Counted from the first letter of the stretch, positions 11,522 to 23,870 are shown. The stretch: DNA of 64,000 nt from Pyxicephalus adspersus (GCF_032062135.1 NC_092860.1:1907100-1971099); one strand, 5' to 3'. Notes: generated by a model from the letters alone, not told the origin. Program-made: numbers and translations.

Positions 11522-12015
11522 CAGGGTCGGCAAACATTTCAGACTACTAGGCCATTTCAGGTGGTCAGGAAGGCACACTAGGCCAGAAGAAACAAGATGT
11601 CCAAGGAAAGGTTTTCTCCAACCGTGACTGCAAGCGAGCAGCCTCAGTCTTCCGCTCCTCCGCGGTGTAGTCTCTGTAAGTGTGCGCGTGCTTGGCATCG
11701 AAATGCCCCTTGAGATTTGACCGCTTGAAAGTGCTGTTGGTGTCGTTGCACACTAAACACAGGGCTTTGTTGCCTCGTTGGACGAAGAATAATTCGTCAG
11801 TCCATTCGGGGTTGAAAACACGGCGTTCAAGGTCAACCTTTCCAGAGACTGGTAGCCGCGCGTTGCTTCTGCTCTTTAGGCATAGTAATTGGAGTTACTG
11901 TGCGGGAACTCGATGATATCGCGTGAACTCGCGAGAACACGACAATTCAATTAGGCCGGATCCAACAATAACTAGGGGGGCGTTAAGCCTAAAGACCGGA
12001 GTTTGTCTACCTCTG
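11522..12015 (-). mobile_element. Internally deleted hAT transposon with transposase N-terminal remnant
   Basis: The termini are CAGGGTCGGCAAAC at the left and, reverse-complemented, CAGAGGTAGACAAAC at the right, an imperfect terminal inverted repeat typical of hAT elements. Both sides are flanked by the identical 8-bp sequence CCTTAAAC (11514-11521 and 12016-12023), a perfect hAT target-site duplication. At 494 bp it is far shorter than an autonomous element. The minus strand retains the start of a transposase: an N-terminal Lys-rich stretch, one frameshift, then a BED-type zinc-finger region with C-L-V-C, K-R-S-N-L-K-G-H and D-A-K-H, followed by a Glu/Arg/Lys-rich helix. The catalytic RNase-H-like domain is missing, so it could move only if supplied in trans. 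Confidence 0.85.
11565..11908 (-). pseudogene. hAT transposase fragment (BED-like zinc finger only)
   Basis: This is the coding remnant inside the 494-bp hAT element. It starts at an ATG near 11908, shifts frame about 15 codons in, then reads a finger with Cys-x2-Cys and His-x4-His spacing (residues C-L-V-C and H-F-D-A-K-H). A basic and acidic helix follows (YTAEERKTEAARLQSRLEKT) and the frame runs out into the element's left end. This layout matches the N-terminus of the hAT transposases that gave rise to several domesticated vertebrate genes. Deletion of the whole catalytic part and the frameshift make it a pseudogene. Confidence 0.75.
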
Positions 12016-12284
12016 CCTTAAACTAATCACCATGGAATGTGACACTGCAGATGTTTTAAGCCAAGACCAGGAGGTGTGAAATTTGTTTAACCACCTTATG
12101 TTATTATCTTAATCCCATCCTTGGTGTCAGGAAGTCTGCAAAGGTGTAAACTTCAAGTAACACAACTGAAGGCGTGATAAGAATTTCTCAGTATAGGATG
12201 TCTTATTTATTATAGGATTACATTTACTGTTGTGGACTTTGCGCCCCTAACTTACACCTTTAGCAGCAAGCTTGTCACGCTTGG

Positions 12285-12800
12285 GGAGACAGGGCCACTA
12301 GGGGGCACTAGGGATTGCACAGAAATGGCATACCCAAATCTTCTCCAGAGCCTCTAGTGGTGAGGATGTTGCTCTGCTGGTTACTGCCAGGTTGCGGTCC
12401 TTGGGCACACCAGGGTGGGTAGGATGATTCGTGGTACCAAATCACTAGGCAGAAGAATTGTCAATAAAAGCCGGGGTCAAGGCAGACAGCAAGCAAGAGA
12501 GGTCTGGTCAAACACCAGGGGTCAAATACCAGGGATCCAGGAAATAGACACCATTGACAAAGGGCCACGGCCGACACAGGATACACAGGAGACACTGGAT
12601 GCAACAGGAGGCACAGGTGACACAGGAAGATTCACAGACTAAGAAGAACACTAGAACAGCACAAAGGAATAGGCTGGGAAACAAACGACTGGACAACAAT
12701 GGGTTAGCACAGGAGCTGGACAGGGGATGCACTAAATTAACCTACTGGTGTAGGGGGCTCGGCACTAGTGGAGACACAATTTGCACGAACGCTGAGTGCT
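12285..12800 (+). repeat. Dispersed repeat family D
   Basis: It shares TCTCCAGAGCCTCTAGTGG, TGAGGATGTTG, CCTTGGGCACACCA, GTGGTACCAAATCA and AGGGGTCA..TACCAG in order with the reverse complement of 50762-51150. CAGG-rich short-period sequence follows at 12560-12630. No termini could be fixed. It may be part of an LTR element or a composite non-autonomous element. Open frames here are not conserved between copies. Confidence 0.7.
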
Positions 12801-13410
12801 GTGTCTGAGCCACCTAACTAGTAAGAGATGATTAGGAGGCTATTACCTGAATGGCCAGCGGGATGGACAAAACTGATAAAGCTTGGGAGCGCAGGCATGT
12901 CCAGGGTCAGACCTGCCGGCCTGCGCAGGAGAGAGGTATCTGTGCATTAGTGGTGAAGAGGTAAGTGTGACAAAGCCAGAGCTAGTAAAACAATTTTCCT
13001 GGATTTGTCCCTACTTGTAACATAACAGATAGACCAGAACAGTCTATTAAATTCCCTAAGGCTTATGTTCATACTGGCGGTAAGGTTGTGGTTCAGTTAC
13101 CACTTCCTCATGGCCCTGAAGCCTTTCTAGCGGGTAAGACGCTACAAGTAGAATTGCACCCAAGCAGCCCATAGAAAATGAAGGGGGTAGCAGTGATTGT
13201 TTCAGTACAACGGCTGCCACCTGAATAAATATGCAAATGCAGGTGACTGAGCAGCTGCCAAGGTGTCAGCCACCGGGAGCCACATGGGAACGCTGGTTGC
13301 CCCAGCAAGTCTTGACTAAGCTTTAGCCTGCACCATGAAAGACTGCAAAATGAATAACAGCACATTTGATGGAGTACATTTTTGGAGTAAATAAAATAAC
13401 ACAATCATGG
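12801..13410. other. No gene seen
   Basis: 12801-12970 may continue family D. The rest is unique sequence with no recognised feature. Confidence 0.4.
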
Positions 13411-13622
13411 GGTCAGATTTATTAAAGCTACCAAGCCTGTAGAAGAGAGACTATCATGGGAGAACCTGGGGGATCCAGCAAACCTAGAATATATTTCTTA
13501 AAAATCATTTGCTAAACGCCACCAAGTGTTTTCACTTCTGGATCGGATTCATTTCAGGTTTCCTGGATCATCCTGATGATAGCCTTCCCCCGTCTTGGAG
13601 AGCTTTTATAAATCAGGTCCAT
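13411..13622. mobile_element. Palindromic MITE, family C
   Basis: Ends GATTTATTAAAGCTACCAAG and TTGGAGAGCTTTTATAAATC are inverted, with interior GATCCAGCAAACCT against AGGTTTCCTGGATC. It has many mismatches, so it is an old copy. Confidence 0.75.
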
Positions 13623-14775
13623 CTCATCAATATAAGGAAAATTTTGTAGAACCCCCTGAACTCAACAAACTTATTAGAAAATTAACAGGTAAATTCCCAC
13701 CTGTTTTTCATTGAAGTATGTACCAGTTTGTGTTCTGTAGAGCAGAAGACCCTTCATTCCTTTTTAGAACTCCTGAATTGCCAGGACCAGAAGCAACGTG
13801 GATGGGCCACTGATAGCAGAATGCAGAGACAACTCTAGGAATTCCCAGCTTTACATTACAGAATGTCAGCATAGTCAGTTGTACGAGACCTTCCCGCTAA
13901 CTCTGACAAACTTGTGTCTATAACTGAATAAAGGTCATTAGTGAATTACAACAACATGCATTGTAATGGTTTACCTTTATGAATGAGAAATCCTATTCCT
14001 CATTGTTCACTTACACAAATTTACAAAATGGCTGTTGTGTTTACACACTTTTAGTTGAAACGAACGTCATGTTTAGGCTTCTAAGAAAACATTGTGAGTA
14101 TCTGAGAAAGCTCCGGGTTTTCTTCTTTCTTCATTACCGCGTAAGTTACTGATCCAGAATGAGTATGTAGTCTGTGACATCAAAAATTCCCAACTGGAAA
14201 ACTTGTTTCAGGTCAGTGACTGGCTCGGTAGTAAGTAAAGATGATGATGACATCAATGAAACCTGAACTTTTAAAGTGACCCTGTCATTAGGTAAAACAA
14301 TTCAAAGTGGGTATACATGGCAAAGCACTAAATATTCACCTTTTGCACTGCTTGCACCATCATAACACTTTGTGAGAATTTTCCGCCATTGTCCAGGGAA
14401 AAACAACACTTTTAGGAGTCCCCTCAGCATTTAGTGGTCTCTTCCACTGACCTCTAGTTCATTATTAGGGGTCAGAAATAGGAAAACCAATAGAAAACCA
14501 TTGAATGCCACAAGGCAGCCGGAAGACCTGCAGGTGTTGGTTTCCCTCCAGGCTTTAGATGTGGATTTTTATAAACTGAGCAATGTTCTGATGGGGCAGG
14601 TTTCTGGAAAGGTAAGCTTCCGTCTTGCTTGTATTCCAGGTACGCTATTATGAAATTGGAATATGTAACATTAAGAGAGTAATAAAGTACAACTGCTATG
14701 AGGAAAATATGGGGGCTCCCATTGCTGGCTTAATTACCAGTACCCTGGCTATAATTCTCATGCATTGACCTCAAT

Positions 14776-14990
14776 GAGCCTGATTTAATAAAGCTCTCTA
14801 AGACTGGTGAAGTTGGATGATCTTGGGTGATCCAGCAAACCTGGAATAGATGTTGTCCAGGATCGTCAGCAATTCCCAGATAATAGCAAAACAGCTTTAA
14901 GAAATGATTCCAGGTTTTGCTGGATCACCCAGGTGCACCCTTGATAGTCTTTATTCTCCAGTCTTGGACTGCTTTAATAAATCAGACCCA
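14776..14990. mobile_element. Palindromic MITE, family C
   Basis: CTGATTTAATAAAGCTCTCT at the left and GGACTGCTTTAATAAATCAG at the right are inverted. TGATCCAGCAAACCTGGAAT pairs with ATTCCAGGTTTTGCTGGATC. Confidence 0.78.
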
Positions 14991-17116
14991 ATGTTTTAAG
15001 TAAAAAGGTCCAAAGAAAATACACAAATAAAGCATTTTTATAACTTTTATTTGCTGCTTGTTCGCCACAGACCGGCAACTAGCATTGTAAGTATAAAGAC
15101 CCTAAATGGCACATATTTCTCTCAACAGGTATTCATATGAATCTTAGGTTTTGAGTCTTTTTCTTTAATAACCCATGACATGTATGTGACTTAAGCAGCT
15201 GCTTATTTTTTGTTGCCAGCAATACACTAGGACCTGAATCAATGGCAGGGATTTATAGCCCTGAACCATGCAAAACAAATGAACAATAGCAAACTCCACC
15301 ATTCACCTTTTTAAAGGTTCCCTTAAAAGACCTTTCACATGCATACATTGTAATAATTGTATTTATTTTTAAAACACACCTATACTACAATGTACTTGCC
15401 ACATGTTGTGTTACAAAAAATGGGTCCAATTTTTGCTGCATTATGGTTCATCATCACCGTGTTCAAATGAATTAGCAATGTGTAATATTGTGTGCGCGTG
15501 GATCCTCAAAATAGAATGTTAATAAAATGTTCTCAACTATGTAAAATGCACACTGATTATATATGTTTGTGTTATTAGATTGTATATAAAATATCCTAAG
15601 CACCAAAACTGTTACACCTTTATCAGAAGAAAATTAAACTCCACCAAAAATCATGTCCATTCAATCATGCGTACATTTTCTTACACTCCACCCATATTGG
15701 CACCCCACCTCTTTGATGTTTTAAAATGGGATCAGAAAACACTTATGTATTCATTTTCTTTCTAATTTAGAAGCCATAATCTGTACTTTTGTTATTCATG
15801 CTGGATAAACTTTTACGTACTTCAATATTTAATATTTATTTTGCATACTGTATAATTATGATATAAAGTATAACAATGGGGCATTCTTTATTTCATACTT
15901 ATTCCCGCAAGGCTGCTTGGGTGTCTTTACATGTATTTTTTTTAAACCTGGGGATCCACCTATTTCTATGCCTAGACAAGTACAGATCCCCGGGACAAAG
16001 CTTGCATGCTTGCCTCCTACGCTTCTAAATAAATCATAGCTTTAAGATCAGCAGGCACTTTGGTAAAAGTTTTAATCTAATGAATATATTAAGCTTTAAA
16101 GTTATGCAATGGGTTCATTTGGTAAGCAGTGAATCTGAATAAACTGTCATTTTTAACCTATGTATTCAAAGGATTCTCCACCAGAGAATTGGTTGAATGT
16201 CATATTCACTGCTTTATAAACAGTGTATATCTAGGGGAAAAAATGGCATATTCAGGGGACTTCTGCAATATATGTGTATTTCCCATATGACTTATCCCAT
16301 AGCAAACACTGCTAGCAAATGCCTATTCATTTGCCATAAATTCAGTGACTTCTTGACTTTCTGTTGAGCTGATAGCATTGCCTTAGCTTCCCTGTAATCT
16401 CAGTTTTCTCAGCTGCTTTTTACAGAAGCTGGGTTACTCCATTAATTCAGAGACATCCCGTTAACCAACGTCCCCCTGAAGAAGCTGGAAATCTGCCTGC
16501 AAAACAGGTAATTCCATATATCTGGTATAAATGGATTATTAAATGCACATAATGTGGAATTATTAATTTTGGTATTGTACAAATTTTTGTTTTTATATTT
16601 CTGATGCATAATATTATTTCTGATCTTTTAACTGTACCCTTACCACAAATATCCCTGACTTTTAGCCTGACTTGCAAGTGAGGACTCTCTGGCCCTTGGC
16701 CTCAAATTTAGCTGATTGGTAATTCTTAGTGATGTGGCAATGTATGTTTTGACTGTTTTTTGGGAACTCACTTATTTACTTTTTAAAGAAACTAAGCCAC
16801 AAAATCCAATCCCATACCATTGGAGGGCTGCTCATGTGTCCAGCAGGGAAGAACTGAAAAGGGGTTCTGTAGCAGAAATGGGGTTCTAAGCAAAAACAGA
16901 AATGGAGGAGCTTGCTATATTTATTATATGATAATTTCCTAAATATTTTTCTGTTCTTTTAGCGTTTTTATGGGACAAAAAATATACACAAATGGAACAA
17001 TGTGTTGGTAACAATTTACAAAAGATTATAGAAAAGGAATGTAAAAGGCAAGACCCATGTATACATGTCTGGCTTTGATAAGTTATCAAGCATTGCTTAT
17101 ACTACAAAGATATTCT
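14991..17116. other. No gene seen; AT-rich
   Basis: A weak hammerhead-like relic, CCCTGAAGAAGCTGG..GCAAAACAGG, lies near 16473-16510. Nothing else recognised. Confidence 0.45.
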
Positions 17117-18362
17117 TGGACAGGTTTGTTTGTACCCCCAGAAAAGACATTATTGCTTAGATTGTAGTGATTTATCAAACTCGCGGTTTTCCTTAATTAG
17201 CATCACATATCTCTAGTTTTGCAATCAGTCGTTCAGCCAATTAAATCCGCTCTTCTGTTTAGTATCAACATGTGTCCCGCATTGATCATGGACCAGAAAT
17301 GTTAGTAGACCATCTCCGAGAAGCTTGGTAATTCTGTGACAAGTCACAAATGTTATTAAGAAGTTCAATGAAACTGTAGCCACCCTCCATGCACACAGAA
17401 AAAAGGAAAATCGACTCAAAAATGAGTGGAAGACAATGAAAATGGTAGACAAAAAGCCAAGCACAGCTTCCAAAGAGGTACAAGCTGAGACTCCAGGGTC
17501 AAGGTCCATCAGTCTCCGACCACACCATCCATAACTTCTGACAGTGGACTCAATGAAAGAAGACCCAGGCTGACTCCACTGTTGAAAGAAAAAAAAAAAC
17601 ATATTGGAATTTTTCAAAAATGCACATTGGGAAGGCACAATAAAATATTAGAGAGATGGAACAAAACTGGAGCTTTTTGCAGCTCCGTGGCCAAAAAATG
17701 AAAAAATAAAGTTTTCAAAGAAGAGAACAATCAGCTTTCTATAAAACATGGAGGAGGCTTGGTTATGTTATGGAGCTGTTTTGCTATCCCTGATCAAATC
17801 TGGAATCTCAAGAGAGTGAAACATGAGATTGAATGAATGAGATGAGAATGAAACATTTCTCAAAGAGTTCTGTCCAAGTCACAGGGTATAGATCCTACAA
17901 CAGGTCAATGACCCAAAACACACCAACAAGTACCCAAGAATGTCTACAAAACACTTTGAACTATGATGAAGTGGCCCATTATGAGCCCTGATTTGAATGT
18001 TATGGAACATCTATGGAAAGAACCTAAACATTTATTTTGGATAAGGAATCCTTCAAACCTGACACAACTGGAGCAGTTTGCTAGGAAAAGGTAGGCCAAA
18101 CTTAAAAGTCTCATTGAGAGCAGAAATTATTCCAATTTCTCATTGAGAGCAGCTTATTACCAATGACTGACCCTAAACTTTGTACAATAAAATGTTAGGT
18201 TTAGGGTCCCATTGCTGTGCCAATTTAATTTGTGTTATAATTTGAAACATTCTGTAAAACCAGAACATTAAAGCAAAGTCTTTTTTGTTAAATAAGAATT
18301 AAACAATGATGGCAATTATTTTTGAGTTTTTCATCGTGTAGGGGTTCCAAAAGATTTGTCCA
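17117..18362 (+). mobile_element. Degenerate Tc1-like DNA transposon
   Basis: Conceptual translation in shifting plus-strand frames gives Tc1 transposase landmarks in order. There is an N-terminal helix-turn-helix-like region; then H-G-G-G-L-V-M-L-W-like sequence near 17745-17780; then Q-Q-x-N-D-P-K-H-T near 17900-17925; then S-P-D-L-N-V-M-E-H-L-W-K near 17980-18025, the usual catalytic PDLNPIE..W block. The ends are weakly inverted: GACAGGTTTGTTTGTACCCCC at the left against GACAAATCTTTTGGAACCCC reverse-complemented at the right. The length, about 1.25 kb, is normal for Tc1. Many stops and frameshifts make it inactive. Confidence 0.8.
17285..18060 (+). pseudogene. Tc1-like transposase pseudogene
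   Basis: This is the coding remnant of the Tc1-like element. The three catalytic-region blocks (HGGG..W, NDPKHT, SPDLN..E.LW) are recognisable but lie in different frames separated by stops. The family's DDE/D transposase cuts and joins the element at TA sites; this copy cannot make the enzyme. The minus-strand open frame of 137 codons over the same DNA is an antisense shadow. Confidence 0.7.
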
Positions 18363-18695
18363 CCTTTCCAAATGTGGTAATTGCCGAGAGGGAAGATGTA
18401 ATAGGAACTCAACGGAGCATAAAACCATCAACGAGCTTTCTAATAGCAGCAGTTGGCCAAAACTGTGAATTCCTTACGTTCCCGAGAGCCAATAGAATGC
18501 AATATTTAAAGGGTACCTATCTCAAAACGTTTTGTGGCCTGATATGTGGTTAAAACATGTAAATACATTTTTAGGAAAGAAGTGTCCTATTAATGGTTAT
18601 AAGTCTAATTATGGTTATTTCATCACAGTAAATCTAAAAGTAGCAAGAAAGGTTGGAATTAGCTGCTGAAGCATGTTTTTCTTATACAGATATTT

Positions 18696-18904
18696 GGAGT
18701 CTGATTTATTAAAGGTCTTCAAGACTGGAAAAGATAAACATTCATCAGTGAACTTGGGAGATACAGCAAACCTGGAATAGTTCTGGTCCAGGGTTTAAAA
18801 CATTTGCTAACAAATGTTTTAAGAAATTCATTCCAGATTCACCCAGGCTCACCAATGAAAATGTATCTTCTTCAGCCTTGGAGAGCTTTATTAAATAAGG
18901 CCCT
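18696..18904. mobile_element. Palindromic MITE, family C
   Basis: GTCTGATTTATTAAAGGTCT pairs with GAGAGCTTTATTAAATAAGG. The interior AACAAATGTTTTAAGAAATC stretch is the loop. It is moderately diverged. Confidence 0.76.
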
Positions 18905-18949
18905 TTGTTTTTAACCAATTTCAATCTGATCTTCAGTTATAAGTAGTGT

Positions 18950-19360
18950 TGGTTGAATATCTCACTATTCGATTCGACAGCTATTCGATCGAATAGGGCG
19001 ATATTGTTCGGGTGATTGAACGTTGAATTCAAACACTATTTAAGTCAGTGGGGGAAAATTTGGGTTATTTTTAAGGACAGCTCCGCTCCCTTGACTGATC
19101 TTGCAGCCCTAGTGTAATTATAATATGTGCTCTTGGATACAGATTCTCTATCCAAGAACACAGGAGTCCCCACAGGACCTATCCAAGAACACAGTGTGGG
19201 ATCCCCGGGCACTAGAGGTTAAATAGGAACAAGTCTCCCCATTCATTCACCTCTAGTGCTCTGTGATTGGCTGGGGAAAGGAAAATCCTGATGACGCTCG
19301 AGCTGTCATCAGGGTTTACCTTTCCTCAGCCAATCACAGAGCACTAGAGGCCACCAGTGT
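18950..19360. mobile_element. Repeat with a ~100-nt hairpin
   Basis: The left part has GATTCGACAGCTATTCGATC. The right part, 19248-19350, is a hairpin: CCTCTAGTGCTCTGTGATTG pairs with CAATCACAGAGCACTAGAGG, GGCTGGGGAAAGG with CCTTTCCTCAGCC, and TCCTGATGACGC with TGTCATCAGGG. Confidence 0.65.
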
Positions 19361-19377
19361 AAGAGGCATTCTTCCTA

Positions 19378-19484
19378 CTGACCAACACACTGTAAGCTGT
19401 GGATTTAATAATTATAGTAAGAGGTCCCCGAAGCCCTGGAAGTTATTTTAAATGGGTTCCTCCATGTTAAAAAAACTGAGAAAC
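19378..19484. mobile_element. hAT-like MITE fragment, same family as 3220
   Basis: CACTGTAAGCTGTGGATTTA, then AATTATAGTAAGAGG, then TGGGTTCCTCCATGTTAAAA and CTGAGAAACATTG. It is only the 3' half. Confidence 0.65.
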
Positions 19485-20267
19485 ATTGGGTTAGTGAATA
19501 AATTCTAAACTTTACCTGGAGATGGGCTTTACCATTTTCTAGTCTGGCGTGAATTCAGTTTATTTGTTACCAGTATGGTGATCCCTGCTAAAGTTGGACC
19601 CTTGGAACCTACAAACATAATGGAATTTTGTTGTGGATAAATTAAAACAAAAAAAAAAAAAGATTAGCCCCTCAACTATTGTTGTAGCATCCTGTCTTTT
19701 CCAAGTAATATAGACAACATCTGGTTACTAAATCACATATTATTGATGAAGCAATCTCATATCATTACTGCCAGGCTATTATATATATATAATATATATG
19801 TGCCTGGTATTTAAAAGCATACACTAATAATGTTACAGATTTTTCACAGATATTAGTATCTACAGCCAGACGTTTTTTTTGGGTACACTGGAATTATTTT
19901 GTGTTGTCATTTGAAATGCCAAAAACATTTGATTTTAGTTAGAATATTACTTTCAGCCTTTAATTTTGGGTTTGAGACTCTTTTCTCCTTGCACTTAGTA
20001 GATATGTTTGTAGTTACAAAGAATGGTGCAACAACAGTTCAGCAGGGAGTTCACTTGTTACTCAACGTCAGTAATTGCTATTCCAGAGAGAAATATGAAG
20101 AATACAGTAGCTATATATGGTGAGTGCAGGAACCGCCATAACACAAGTTTCTGCAGTTAGGCTACAATGTCAGCTAAGGTCGTATCCAGCTACATCAGAA
20201 TCATTGCACCTTTACTACAAAGGGCAGAGATGTTGTAATACAATAAAAGATGTCGAAAACATTGATG

Positions 20268-20900
20268 GAATGAAGGAATGAAAAGAAAGAGAGAAAAAGA
20301 GAGAGTGAGAAAGAAAGATATAATGAAGGAAAGAAAAGAAAGAGAGAAAACGAGAGAGCAAGAGAGAAAAAAATAAAAATAAAGAGATAAAATGACAGAA
20401 AAAGAAAGACAAAGAGATAAAACGAGAGAAAGAAAGAGGGAGAGGAGAGAGAGAGAAAGAGCGAAAGAAAGAGAGAGAAAGAAAATGCAAATGAAAAAGC
20501 AAAAGAAAGTAAGAAAAAACAAAAAAAAGAGCGAAAGAGCAAAAGACAGAGATAATACGAGAGAAAAAAGAAAAAAAAGAAAGAAGGAGAGGAGATAGAG
20601 AAAGAGTGAGAGAAAGAAAGAGCAAAAGAAAGAGAGAGAAAGAAAACGTGAATGAAAGAGCAAAAGGAAGTAAGAAAAAACGCTAAAAAAAGAGTGAAAT
20701 AGCAAAAGACCGAGATAAAGCGAGAGAAAGAGAGAAATAAAAGAAAGGGGTAGAGGAGATAGAGAAAGAGCGAAAGAGCAAAAGGAAGAAAGAGCAAAAG
20801 AAAGAAAAAAAGAAAGGGGAAGAGGAGAGAGATAGAAAGAGCATGAGAAAGTAAGAAAAAGCAAAAAAAAAAGCGAAAGAGCAAAAGAGTAATGGGAAGA
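20268..20900. repeat. Long polypurine array (GAAA/GAGA) with higher-order period
   Basis: About 630 bases of nearly pure purine on the plus strand. A block AAGTAAGAAAAAAC, GAGCGAAAGAGCAAAAGAC, GAGATAATACGAGAG recurs near 20508, 20669 and, in part, 20850. The higher-order unit is therefore about 160-180 bases. The 240- and 274-codon minus-strand frames of Ser/Phe/Leu are low-complexity artefacts. Confidence 0.85.
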
Positions 20901-22939
20901 AAGAATAGACAAGATGAATGCACACTGATGGTTTGGTACGTTGCATTCACCTCTACGGCTTCAAAAACGCCCCCAATGGATGTGCATTGCAGCGAACCAC
21001 AAGGCAACCAAATTCGCAACTCCACTTTTTCAGTACATTGCTCTTCCTCGGCAGCTCATTCAAAATAAATATTCTGGCCTAAAGCTGAGCTCTATGCTGT
21101 TGTAAAATTTACCAATACAGTACAACCCCAACACACATTCACACTCTGTTAGTGTTAAATGCTCATTTCATTTAGAGGTTGGCTTAATACAAATACTTTA
21201 GGAATACTTATACTTTTCTTAGTTTGCCAATACTTCTGCTAGCTGCTGCATTGTACATCAAGACATCATGGAATGAAGAAGTTGGTTCAGGAGGCCAGTC
21301 CTGGTGCATGGAGGAAATGTTAGAAGACATGAATAGGATTTTGTAGCATTTGGATTTACTCATCACCCTGTAAATGAAATGAGCATTTAACCCATGCAGT
21401 ATGCAATATGCAAAATATTGCACATTACTGCAATGCATTGCAATACACTGCAGAGGTTAGCAGGGGGCTTTATATTTTCAAAAACTAATTACATGATAAA
21501 CGACGCAAGTTGGCTTTGGACAATACAATGTCTAAATGCAGCCTTGGAAACATTATCTTTACTATTTTAGTATAAATAAAAATAATTGGGTAATATTAAT
21601 ACTAATAATAACTGGTGAAGTATCTTACCTGTGATTTAATAATATTTTGTGTCTACCTATTCATATTTTTCTCACTACATCACATAAATCCCTGTACACT
21701 TTGGAGAAAGGTTAACTCAGTGACTGTCTGCAATATTCACATCACAGCTGACATATTATAGTTAGGAGTTCCCCTAGGAGCAATTATGTAATGAGAGTCT
21801 GAGGGGATTTTGCTGATTGGCATCTAAGCTGAATGTTTCATAAATGACACATCTCTGGCTTGAATGGCCTTTCTGCTTTACAAATCATTTATAGGACATA
21901 CACTGAATAAACATTTATTTGCTTTTCTATGTAAAAATGTAAAACTGTTGTTATAAGAACTGCCTTTTCAGAGATGATACAAGTTTAAAAATGTTATTGG
22001 AGCTGGATATATATTTGCATGCTGGTACCATGGATGGGAAAAAGCTTCAAAAAAGCTGACATCATATTCTGTCAAGATCATAGAATCTATACTACAAACA
22101 GCAGCCACATAAAGAATAATTTCCAAATCTATAGCAGGTATTTATCACCTGTAGTAGACTAAGCTGACAATACCTGGAAAAACTTTGGAACTATTGCCTA
22201 CTAGGTCCAATCAGATCTAATATTGGGAACTGAACAACTTAGGTTGCTCTATGCTTAAAGTTTGTTCCCTCTCAAAGCCATGATCACAGATTTCCAGGAA
22301 TCTTTTTATTGATACCATCACCTCCTCATTCTCCGTACCGAAATTTTCCACCAAGGTGGTGATTGCTTTTGCAAGATGGGAATGCGTGTTATTATTTAAA
22401 GGGGCCAGTTTTATTTAAAGTGATATATCATGCAGGTGCAGCCTGTGAGTTAATTTTTGGCATCTTTTATGTATGGGTAAGGTGACAAATTCCCTTTACA
22501 AAATGTGCAAGTATAGCACATATAGGCAATTATTATTTCTTACAGAGATCACAATATTCCTCCAGGCACAACCTTCATCTACTTTTAGAGAAAGATTATA
22601 GATTTTTCCAAGAAATGTACTTTCCATATATACATTTATTTTAAATAAATATATATAAAATACAGTCAATAATCCCAATGTTTGTGCAATTCTTGGTTGT
22701 GCTCAAACATATCAGCCCCTGCTATAGCCTCTCACCTTGCAAAAATATGTCATTGTTGTAGTTTTTTTGCAGCTAGATGATAGGGAGTCTAAGGAAATGT
22801 TTAGTCCTGACTACAGCAGGCAATATTCAATAGAGTGGAGCTCAATGGCTGTCTTTAAATAATAGGTACACCTTTTTTATAAGTTAGGCTTTTGCTGTAT
22901 ATTGTTTAGAAGTTGCCAGTAAGTTATATCTTTTTACAA
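20901..22939. other. No gene seen; includes complex, repeat-free sequence
   Basis: 21770-21900 is complex sequence with AATTATGTAATG and CATAAATGACAC motifs and is a candidate conserved non-coding element. No exon was recognised. Confidence 0.4.
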
Positions 22940-23066
22940 ATAATAATATTAATAAATGGTATTTAAAAAGCGCCAACATTTTATGCAGCTCAGGGTTCCA
23001 AATGACCCTCAGATACAACGACACAGGTGGAGAAGGGGACCCTGCCCAAAAGAGCTTACAATCTAG
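22940..23066 (-). mobile_element. LINE 3' end
   Basis: AATAATAATATTAATAA, then AAAGCGCCAACATTTTATGC, then ACCCTGCCCAAAAGAGCTTA and CAATCTAGG. It is a diverged copy in minus orientation. Confidence 0.68.
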
Positions 23067-23769
23067 GAGTTATTAATACAGACTTAGCTACTGAAAGGCC
23101 CTACTTTGAAGAAGTATATAAATTAAATGTAATAAATGTTTTCCATGGTAAAGATTTAGAAAGTAAAACTGGGTCATGCTGTAAAAAATCTTTTATTAGG
23201 GCAGATGAGGCAACCAGCAACTGGGCAGCTAGCATTCACCGGAATCAGTCACAGTAACAGACGGCATTCATCCACAGAACAAAGGCCTTTGTCCCTGCTC
23301 AGTGAGCTCCATATGAGAATTGATGTCACACGAAGGCACAGTGTGCTTCTCGCTGGATTCCAGCAGTCTGGAGACTGATCGATCCGGCATTAAGTGCCAC
23401 TTCATTTTGCAGATCATGATTATGTTTACTTATCCTTCTAACCCCATTAACGTACAAAAATCGTACAAATAGCTGTCTTGCAAAAATTAATACAGCTAGG
23501 AGTTCCCAATAAATCAGTTCCCAATAAATATTGGGATAGGGATGACCCTGTTGGCTTGTAATAGGATGGGTTCAATTTAAGGCCGGATGGGTTCAATTTA
23601 ATGACCAACAAGCATGGTGGTGCCATTTATTTGCACTGCTAGAGCTAGAGTCTTCTTTTAGCATGTTAAGATGCATTTATTTTTTTAAAGTTGATCGTTT
23701 ACCACAGTTTGTACTTTATATGGAAGGGTAGATACCCTTTATGATAAATGTGTTTTTTTTTCATTACCC

Positions 23770-23870
23770 TTCTTGGCGGTATTCCCGAATGTGGCTCGGG
23801 TGAATTTTCCATACCAAAAGCAGTAACCCCGAGACACTCAGGGTGGAATTGCCAGGGGGTTGAAAAGTCC
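23770..23870. repeat. Repeat fragment with GGTAACCCCGAG-type sequence
   Basis: CTTGGCGGTATTCCCGAATG, GTGGCTCGGGTGAATTTTCC and AGCAGTAACCCCGAGACACT resemble the right-hand CCCCGAGTCACACTTGGGG part of the TTAA MITE at 38.15 kb. Boundaries are uncertain. Confidence 0.45.

Noticed and set aside
17225..17638. 137-codon minus-strand frame
   Set aside because: Antisense of a Tc1-like transposase remnant.
19290..19330. CTGATGA inside the 19.3-kb hairpin as a hammerhead
   Set aside because: No GAAA box follows; the match is part of a simple inverted repeat.
20190..21025. Minus-strand frames of 240 and 274 codons rich in Ser, Phe and Leu
   Set aside because: They are the complement of a purine-only simple repeat; stops are rare by composition alone.
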